A program made the translations under genes and the position numbers. A stretch of DNA of 64,000 nt from Aphidius gifuensis (taxonomy: Eukaryota; Arthropoda; Insecta; Hymenoptera; Braconidae), in assembly GCF_014905175.1 (NCBI RefSeq), contig NC_057793.1:11160001-11224000 (forward strand). The letters run 5' to 3'. Positions 56,750-64,000 of this stretch are shown one piece after another (position 1 is the first letter of the stretch; every line of letters begins with the position of its first letter). The notes beneath the pieces are model-generated. The model searched no databases. It worked only from the letters and a program-made list of their open reading frames with translations, and was not told the DNA's origin.

Positions 56750-57926
56750 TATATCTTTTATAGGTATATCTTTTTTTTTTTTTAAATTTCGAGGTTTTTA
56801 TTTTCTGCTACAAAAACTATTGTTCAGAGTAGAAAAAGTCCATGTTTCGGGCGATAGAGTTAGCAAAAACGCATTTTTTAAGTCGAAAACGAAGTCTTTA
56901 GCTTGATTTTTTTACGAGTTATTGATGGCACCATTTTGTCATTTTTTCGGACCACCATATTTGGCGTTATTTTGAACATGGAGACTTTGTATTAGGCTTA
57001 AAAAAAGCGTCTCCAAAAGATCTAGTGCTTTTTAGAAAATTTTTGTTCTATGATGCATACTTTTTGAGACACAAAAAAAAATGCTTTTTTTTTTTTTGTT
57101 TCAAAAACTATTGCTCATAGCGGAAAAAGTCCATGATGCGGGCGATAGAGTTTCCAAAAATGCATTTTTTAAGCCTAACACGAAGTCTCTAGCTTGATTT
57201 TTTTACGAGTTATTGTTAGCGCCATTTTGTCGTTTTTTTCGGACCACCATATTTGGCGTTATTTTGAACATGAAGACTTCGGATTAGGCTTCAAAAAAGC
57301 CTCTTCAAAAGATCTAGTGCTTTTCAGAAAATTTTCGTTCTATGATGCATACTTTTTTAGAAACAAAAAAAAATGTCTTTCTTTTTTTTTTAAATTTCAA
57401 GGTTTTTTTTTGGTTCAAAAACCATTGTTCAGAGCAGAAAAAGTCCATTATGCGGGAGATACAGTTTTTGTAGACGCATTTTTTGAGCCTAAAACGAAGT
57501 CTCTACCTTGATTTTTTTTACGAGTTATTGCTGGCGCCGTTTTTTGCAACAATTAAAAATTTTTGTATAAACGTCTGTCTTTTTCTCATTTGGTTGCTAA
57601 TCCACTTTGAAGAAATAGAATATGATAGAGAAATTTCTAAAGGTTATATCAACTCTCGTAACTTATACTCTCAGATTCATAGTTTGGATGGTATTAAATA
57701 CCGAAAAAAAACAAACATTTTCCAAAAATCGATACTTTATTTTTTTTTTCAAAAAATATTAATCACAGGAGAAAGTTTATGATGGTCTTCAAAGAGTTTT
57801 TCGGGGTGCTCCTTTTGAGCTACGAACGAACTTTCTAAGTTCAGTGGTTCAAAAGTTATAGACTTTTTTTTTTTTCATTCATAAATCTAATACAGCGGCT
57901 GAGCCTATGGCTCCTAGCCTACGTAA

Positions 57927-58754
57927 AATAAATTAAATTTATATTTATATTAATTTAACGGAAAAAAAAACAAATTATTTGAATGATTTATTGTTACGCT
58001 TGTTTTAAAATTAATTCATAGCTTATTCGTTATTGTTTATCTTTATTTGTTTATTAAAACTATAATATTAGTCTGTTTTTTATTTTTATTTAATTTAATT
58101 TTGAATTTTTTTGATTTAATTGAAATAATATATAATTTGTAATAATATTGTTATAGGTATATGAATAAATATATATATGAAGAATAAATTAAATATAATA
58201 TATCTAAATGGTATTTCAACAGTTGATTTTTTATGCCATGACAATCGCCCCGTTTAAAAAATCAGTAGAATATATATTTAAAATTATTAAATTGCGAAAG
58301 TCGTAAAACTTAAGAAAGTCACGAAACTTACGAAAGTCGCGACATATGTTGGTATCGTAGAGATACCAAGTGAGATCTTCGATACTGAATTGTCAAAACA
58401 TCAATTCTAACCTTGAAAAAAAAAAAAAAAATTTACTGAAACAAAAAATATAATATTAATCTTGTGTTATTTTTACATGAGAAAATGATGAAAGTTGCTA
58501 AAACCACGACAATTATATTATATTATATATGTTAAAATAATATTTGTATAAAAATAGTTTACAGTAAATGATGCCAAGTGACGCTGAACAATTTTTCTTT
58601 ATTCATCTTTCTCTAAAATTTATTATCTCTCTCTCTCTTTCAATCGGAAACAGCCGAAGTTAAAATGGCACACAGATAAATAATTACATGGCTGTATTGG
58701 TTGTTTCCCTTTCCCGATATATCGAATGGTGGTGGAAGCCTCCATCTGCCTCAA
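57927..58754. other. AT-rich spacer
   Basis: A cluster of gaaagtcg-type short repeats and the hairpin ttggtatcgtagagatacca lies at 58,295-58,372; a short TC run is at 58,629. No gene is seen. Confidence 0.4.
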
Positions 58755-59340
58755 TCATTTCCTCATCTTAAACTCTTGCCAGTTCTCCTGTACATTATTA
58801 ACTAAATTTATTTCCGCGTATCCGGAAAAATTGGACTCTGTTTTATTTGGCGAATTTAATTTATTTTCATTCAATTTGAGGTTAAAATTTCTTCTCCAAT
58901 TTGATTTATTATTTTCATTTTTCTTTTTAATACTCTTAAATGCTTTATTATTATATGGATTAAACAATTTAGTTTGATTTTCATTTTCGTTTAAAAAGAT
59001 TTTATTTAATTCAACATCATTTATTTTTGATAATTTTTCATTAGAATTTCTACCCAAAGGAATTTTATTTAAATCAATTTCATTCATTTTTAATAATTTT
59101 TCGTTAGAATTCCTACCCAAAAGAATTTTATTTAAATCAATATCATTTATTTTTAATAATTTTTCGTTAGAATTCCTACCCAAAGGAATTTTATTTGAAT
59201 CAATATCATTTATTTAAATATCTTTTCGTTAGAATACCTACCCAAAGGAATTTTATTTAAATCAATATCATTTATTTTTAATAATTTTACGTTATAATTC
59301 CTACCCAAAAGAATTTTATTTAAATCAATATCATTCATCC
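58755..59340 (-). pseudogene. Protein with 21-residue tandem repeats, frameshifted at its start
   Basis: From 59183 to 58755 a frame of 142 codons reads three repeats of GRNSNEKLLKINDIDLNKI and then an Asn/Lys-rich basic segment (NWRRNFNLKLNENKLNSPNK) to a stop. Two further 63-bp units lie upstream to 59335 in other frames, separated by small changes. Period 63 (21 codons) equals one of the unit lengths in the Helentron N-terminal protein, but the residues differ. The family is unknown; an Asn-rich retroelement gag tail is possible. Confidence 0.5.
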
Positions 59341-59640
59341 TACCTACCTAAATTAACAAACAAATCAACAAACAAACAAATAAATAAACAAATAAATAAA
59401 TTAATTAATTAACAACCAAAAAATTAAATAAATAAATACACGGTTAAATTAATAAACAAAACAAACAAATAAACAATAGACAAATTAATAATTAACAGTC
59501 AATTAAATTGACAAGTAATTGCACAATTAAATTCACGAATAGACAAGCGGTATAACGAATAAATGAATAACTAAACAAACAAATAAGTAGACAAATAAAT
59601 AACTAGACAAATAAACAGTCACACAAGTTCGGTGGGAACT
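59341..59640. repeat. Simple repeats of ACAAATAA type
   Basis: Repeated caaacaaataaataaac-type units with changes cover this stretch. They merge into the leader of the retroelement that follows. Confidence 0.7.
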
Positions 59641-59699
59641 GCCTAGTACGCGCCAACAATGGCAAAGCATACTTAAAAATTTACAATACAACATAAGAA

Positions 59700-61200
59700 A
59701 AAATCAAAATAATTTGCCCAGAACTAGAACTGAAAGAATTTGACGAAGACGAAAAAGAAAAAGAAGAAATCGGGCCACACGTCGCCTTGATAAAAAGAAA
59801 AAAGAATAAAAAATAAGCCCTTACACACAAAGAGGCAACACACAAAACACCCCAACACACGGGACAAACTTTGGAAAAAAAATTATTAATTACATAAAAA
59901 ATTTAAATACAATACGAGAGAAATTCAGACCACAGCAAAATAACGAGCTGCCAGGAGAACTGCCTTGCCAGCCACAACAAGACAACAGCTTAACAGGAGA
60001 ACTACCCTGCGAAGCACGAAAAAATTACAAAAAAAGAATTGAATTTATTATGGAAAAAATGGATTTCAAAGACATAAATCAAGAAGAAATTGACCACGTA
60101 ACAAAGTTAGTCGAAAAACATGCAATGCAATTCCAACTGCCAGAAGAAGAATTAAGTGCAACAGATTTAATACAACACAGAATTAACACAAAAGATGATG
60201 TACCAATAAATGTAAAACAATACAGACCTCCGCACAAACTACAAGAAGTTATAGAAGAACACGTAAACAAAGGGATGAAAACAGGGATATTGAGACACTC
60301 AAAGTCACCATTCAACAGTCCGACATGGTTAGTAAAACAGAAAAGTAAACCAGGTGAACCAGAAAAATGGCGCATGGTAATAGACTTCAGAAAATTAAAT
60401 GAGCAAACAATAGACGACGCCTTCCCATTGCCAAACATCACAGATATATTGGATCAACTGGGCGGAGCAAAATATTTTACAACAATAGATTTAGCATCAG
60501 GATATCATCAAATAAAAATGGATCCAAGCGATGCAGAAAAAACAGCTTTCTCAACGCCGAACGGGCACTACGAGTACATCAGGATGCCTATGGGTTTGAA
60601 GACAAGCGGAGCAACATTCATGAGACTACTCAGCACACTACTAACAGGCCTACAAGGTAAACTGTTTGTATACTTGGACGACATAATAGTACCAGCAAAA
60701 ACCTTACAAGAACATGAAGAAAGAATAGACAAACTAATGAGCAGGCTAGAAGAAGCCAAATTAAAAATACAGCCGGATAAATGTGTATTTCTTAAAAAAG
60801 AAGTATCGTTCTTAGGTCATATCGTTTTAGAGCAAGGATTGAAAACAGATCCAAAGAAAATAGAAGCCGTAAAATGCTTCCCTACTTCAAAAGATAGGAA
60901 AAATATACGACAATTCTTAGGACTAACAGGATACTACAGAAGATTCATACCAAATTATGCAAAAACAGCAAAACCATTGACAAATTTATTAAAAGACGAG
61001 GTAGAATTCAAATGGGAGAAGAAAACAGACACAGCATTCAAGACTTTGGAAGAAGCATTATACGACGCGCAAATACTACAATATCCAAACTTCGATGAAC
61101 CATTTATCATGACAACCTTGTGTGCCTTAGGATACGCCATAGGAGCAGTATTGTCACAAGTAATCATCGGCAAAGACAAACCAATAGTATATTTTCGAGA
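59700..61200 (+). pseudogene. pol: Ty3/Gypsy pol remnant: reverse transcriptase
   Basis: A frame from about 59930, with an ATG at 60050, contains a full reverse transcriptase: WRMVIDFRKLNEQTIDDAFP, FTTIDLASGYHQI, MPMGLKTSGATFM and FVYLDDIIVPA with the catalytic Asp pair, then FLGLTGYYRRFIPNY. The enzyme copies RNA into DNA. RNase H begins near 61,080 but the place of its first catalytic Asp reads TTLCALGYA, without Asp. The frame is lost near 61,200. Upstream protease sequence is not clear. The region has normal, less AT-rich codon use and looks younger than its surroundings. Confidence 0.85.
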
Positions 61201-61914
61201 GTACTACAAGACTCAGAAACAAGGTATGACACATACGAAAAAGAAGCACTCGCCATAGCAGCAGTGAAAAATTTCAGGCCGTACATATACGGATATAAAT
61301 TCATAGTAATAACTGATCACCAACCTCTAGTATGGTTCAAATCAGCAAAAGACGTCAAGAATAGAATACTGAATGGAGACTCGATTTAGCAGAATACAAT
61401 TATCAAGTAAGATACAAACCAGGTAAATTAAATAAGAACGAAGACGCATTATCAAGAAATACCGTAGGAGAACCAACAGAAAAAGTAAACGTCACAACAA
61501 GACAAAAAACATTAAAACAAAAAGAAGAAGAGATACCTGACGATCTGAAAGATTTTGCAAAAATCCTAGAGCCGGAAGAACCGGACGAAGAAACGATAGA
61601 AAGAGTAACTAGAAAAAGAGGGAGGCCAAGAAAAGAACAGAACAATACAGACACAGACAAAGAAAAAGAAAGTAATACAGAAACAGACAAAGAAAAAGAA
61701 AAGAATACAGACCCAGATAAAGAAAAAAGTAATACAGACACAGATAAAGAGAGTAATACAGACACAGATAAAGAAAATAATACGGACACAGAACCAATAA
61801 AGAAGAAACGAGGCAGACCAAAGAAGAACAAAGAAGAAGAAGATTTCAGCAACAGCGACGACAGTAGCGACAACGAGTCAGAAGAAGATTCAAAGAGTAT
61901 AATATCTTCGTAAA
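61201..61914 (+). pseudogene. pol: RNase H remainder and acidic linker with AT-hook-like motifs
   Basis: After a one-base shift the RNase H continues (TYEKEALAIAAVKNFRPYIY, ITDHQPLVWF), stops at 61389, and resumes in another frame at YNYQVRYKPGKLNKNEDALS. A linker follows with RKRGRPRK, about eight acidic repeats of NTDTDKE type, then KKKRGRPKKNK and an acidic end (stop near 61,914). The RGRP motifs are AT-hook-like and might bind AT-rich DNA; this use is an inference. Confidence 0.7.
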
Positions 61915-62099
61915 AAACCGAAAACGTCGCGAATACCCACACGAATATAGTAGAAACAAAAAACTTATTTCAATTTCAAAAAGACAAATTTATTTATTTT
62001 TCAACAGATAAAGGTAAACCTTGCGACTCTGGCGCAGAGACCTTAAAATCATTAAACCGTTTAACGTTACCCGACTCCTTTAAATTAGGTAGCTTTGCA

Positions 62100-62516
62100 T
62101 AAAAAAAGGTAAAAAACACAATTTCCCCATAGTCATAGGGAATACAAGCAAAGAATCAATAAACATAACAATAGAAAATTTCAATAAAGCATTCAGAGAA
62201 TTACAGAAAATCATTGCAGAAGAAAAAATAGATTATCTTTCAATATTAAGAACAGATAAAATTTGTAACGTAGTTTAGTCAGAAATACTAAATATATTAA
62301 AAATAAACCTAAGTAAAGAAAAAACAAAAATTATAATTTGCAATAATAAATTAAAGTATATAGCTTTAGACAAAAAGGACGACATTTTTAACGAACTTCA
62401 TGCATCACCAATAGGTGGTCACAGAGGTATTTCTAAAACAGTTAACAAAACCAAAAATAAATATTACTGGGAAAATTTGAAAGAAGACATCACCCGTAGA
62501 ATACAACACAAAAGTT
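62100..62516 (+). pseudogene. pol: Integrase N-terminal zinc-binding fragment
   Basis: After frame breaks the sequence reads ELHASPIGGHRGISKTVNK and WENLKEDITRRIQHKS, parallel to the integrase fragment at 13.3 kb. It ends before the CxxC and catalytic core, where homology passes straight to the envelope C-terminus. This shows an internal deletion. Confidence 0.7.
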
Positions 62517-62552
62517 GAGACCAATGGTAAAGGAAACATAGAACTATAGTGG

Positions 62553-63150
62553 ACCACATGACCTAGCAGAGACAGGGATATATACAAAGGAAGATTTAAA
62601 TAAAATGAGAGAAAGAATAATGTTCCCAATTGAAAAAGCAGTGATACTTGATGACATGGCAGCAAAAGCAGCAGAACGAAACACAACAAATCACGAGAGG
62701 ACATTCTCAAGCATGTTTGGAGAAGACGAATTGAACGAATTGGTAGACAGCTTCTGGATGAGAAGATGGTCACAATTCACGCTATTCGGAAACATCAGTG
62801 CCGGAATAATAGGGATCTTCGCAATCATACAAGTAATTAAGATGATAGCTGACACAATTTTACACGGATACGCACTAAAAAAAATCTACAGATAGTCGAT
62901 ACACATGATAGCAGCACTATGGGACAGCATGGCTACGATGCTTATACACGAGAAAAAAAAACACAGAAAACATACAGTAAAAACACTAAAAGAATTGGAG
63001 GAAAACGAAAATGAAGAAACAGTGGAGCTACAACCTCAAGTCTATCCGACCGTGCCGCCACATCCAGAGTATAGCCACACACACAGACTTGGACATGTTG
63101 AAAATCAAAACCCAACGAACACAACACCAAGAGGAGGCTATCTTGGTTGA
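62553..63150 (+). pseudogene. env: Envelope glycoprotein C-terminus
   Basis: The frame includes the membrane-proximal part with MRERIMFPIEK, a transmembrane segment around 62,790-62,860, an in-frame TAG at 62893-62895, and a basic then Pro-rich cytoplasmic tail to a stop near 63150. The same segments in the same order occur in the minus-strand copy at 10.3-9.7 kb. The signal peptide and ectodomain are missing. Confidence 0.7.
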
Positions 63151-63184
63151 ACAAAACTAACACGACCGACATTCCTACTGACGA

Positions 63185-63990
63185 CCCACATGGAAATATT
63201 TTATAAAATTTTTATAAAATTTTTATAAAATCATTTTATAAAATAATTTTATAAAATTTTTATAAAATTTGGGCAAACTTGTTAAGAAGTTTTTATAAAA
63301 TTTTTATAAAATTTTTATAAAATTTTTATGAAAAATTTTATAAAAATTTGATAAAAATTTTCGAAGTAAAATTGATTTGTTTGAAAATAAAATAATGTCG
63401 GGATTTGAACTGTTTCGGTGTGAAGCAAGCACTTTACCTCGAAGCCAGAATTCTTATGATAGAAATTCATTAAAATATATATAAGAACATGACTATTCTA
63501 AATTCTTTTACTTTGCTGTTTAATCAGAATTCTATTATTGACTTTCATTCAAATATAAAAAATTTTAATTTTATCAACTCTTTGTTCATATTTGTATGGG
63601 AAAGAAAGATAAAATCGGGAATAAAACAGCAAAGTAAAAGAATTTAGAATAGTCATGTTCTTATATATATTTTAATGAATTTCTATCATAAGAATTCTGG
63701 CTTCGAGGTAAAGTGCTTGCTTCACACCCAGAAAGACCCGAGTTCAAATCCCGACGAAAGATTTATTTTTTGTTTTTTTTTTTTAATTTTTCAAACAAAT
63801 CAACTCACGGGGGGGGGGGGGGTTCGAAAATTTTTATCAAATTTTTATAAAATTTTATAAAAATTTTATAAAAATTTTATAAAAACTTCTAAACAAGTTT
63901 GCCCAAATTTTATAAAAATTTTATAAAATTATTTTATAAAATGATTTTATAAAAATTTTATAAAAATTTTATAAAATATTTCCATGTGGG
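63185..63990. mobile_element. 806-bp palindromic MITE with tRNA-like arms
   Basis: The ends CCCACATGGAAATATTTTAT and its inverse are nearly perfect for over 100 bases, made of ttttataaa units, and the arms continue to the centre near 63,560. The inner part of each arm carries tRNA-like sequence, in opposite directions. A poly-G run (63,809-63,822) sits in the right arm only. No clear target duplication is visible. Confidence 0.8.
63700..63765 (+). other. tRNA-like relic with B-box candidate
   Basis: cttcgaggtaaagtgcttgc, then cttcacaccc and gagttcaaatcccgac resemble a tRNA with a D arm, an anticodon region reading CAC and a B box. The stems have mismatches, so it is not called a functional tRNA. 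Its inverse stands at 63,391-63,450. Confidence 0.35.
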
Positions 63991-64000
63991 GACAAACCCT

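Larger units (their letters stand above)
53081..57926. mobile_element. 4.8 kb repeat element with inverted ends
   Basis: The left end ttacggaggctaggagccat, then aggctcagccg, is matched by its inverse at 57895-57926. Near each end are repeated blocks containing ctctatcgcccgc or its inverse and acgaagtctctag-like wording: two on the left (53,190; 53,530) and four on the right (55,590; 56,845; 57,140; 57,452), the last three spaced about 300 bases. It contains a nested MITE (55893-56749), a tandem array and a tRNA-like site. No transposase was found. Confidence 0.55.

Noticed and set aside
57194..57782. Two frames of about 100 codons in repeat DNA
   Set aside because: They cross the tandem blocks of the 53-58 kb element and are not kept between blocks.
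61403..61942. 179-codon minus-strand frame rich in Ser, Leu and Phe
   Set aside because: It is the antisense of the acidic repeat linker of the pol remnant.
62405..63172. Minus-strand frames with hydrophobic stretches
   Set aside because: They are shadows of the integrase and envelope remnants on the plus strand.

Overview
The window reads as AT-rich insect nuclear DNA, most likely from a hymenopteran parasitoid wasp. The evidence is spliceosomal introns with GT/AG ends, two decayed ionotropic-receptor genes, retroelements carrying a captured envelope gene, and a dense layer of foldback transposons (MITEs). The species is an inference. Few genes look intact; most of the window is nested mobile DNA and broken copies of host genes.

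Layout. 1-5 kb: a frameshifted Ty3/Gypsy-type gag remnant behind a tRNA-Leu-type primer binding site, followed by a 1.1 kb palindromic MITE. 6.5-8.1 kb: a GC-richer island with a TATA box, coding remnants and a hairpin tandem array. 8.5-13.5 kb, minus strand: a gag fragment with zinc knuckles, and the integrase plus envelope of a retroelement. A hAT-type MITE with a perfect 8-bp target duplication sits inside the envelope. 13.7-17.6 kb: a large foldback element containing two smaller MITEs with TA duplications, whose empty sites survive in the opposite arm. 18.2-19.1 kb: the C-terminal half of a DDX56-like RNA helicase; its N-terminal half lies at 46.6-47.0 kb on the other strand.

20.3-31.0 kb, minus strand: the centrepiece, a giant Helentron-type rolling-circle transposon coding region of about 3,100 codons. 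It runs DUF6570-like, ubiquitin-protease-like, HUH Rep, Pif1-type helicase, endonuclease, second ubiquitin-protease-like. A 1.47 kb element with GAAGTGAAACTTCTTT ends has inserted into it and cut it into two long open frames.

33-41.5 kb: a small spliced gene with an in-frame stop, two tandem ionotropic-receptor pseudogenes, and a well-preserved multi-exon gene on the minus strand. That gene joins a complete Ulp1 (SUMO protease) catalytic domain to a second possible cysteine-protease domain. A decayed DDE transposase lies just upstream of it. 44-47 kb: a cluster of gene fragments (aladin-like WD repeat, glutamine-rich, DDX56). 47.7-58 kb: stacked foldback elements and minisatellites. 58.7-63.2 kb: a protein with 21-residue repeats, then an internally deleted retroelement (reverse transcriptase, RNase H, integrase fragment, envelope C-terminus) of the same family as the 8.5-13.5 kb copy. 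The window ends in an 806-bp palindromic MITE with tRNA-like arms.

Boundaries, splice sites and family calls were made by eye. Calls based on sequence resemblance to known families have not been confirmed by any search.
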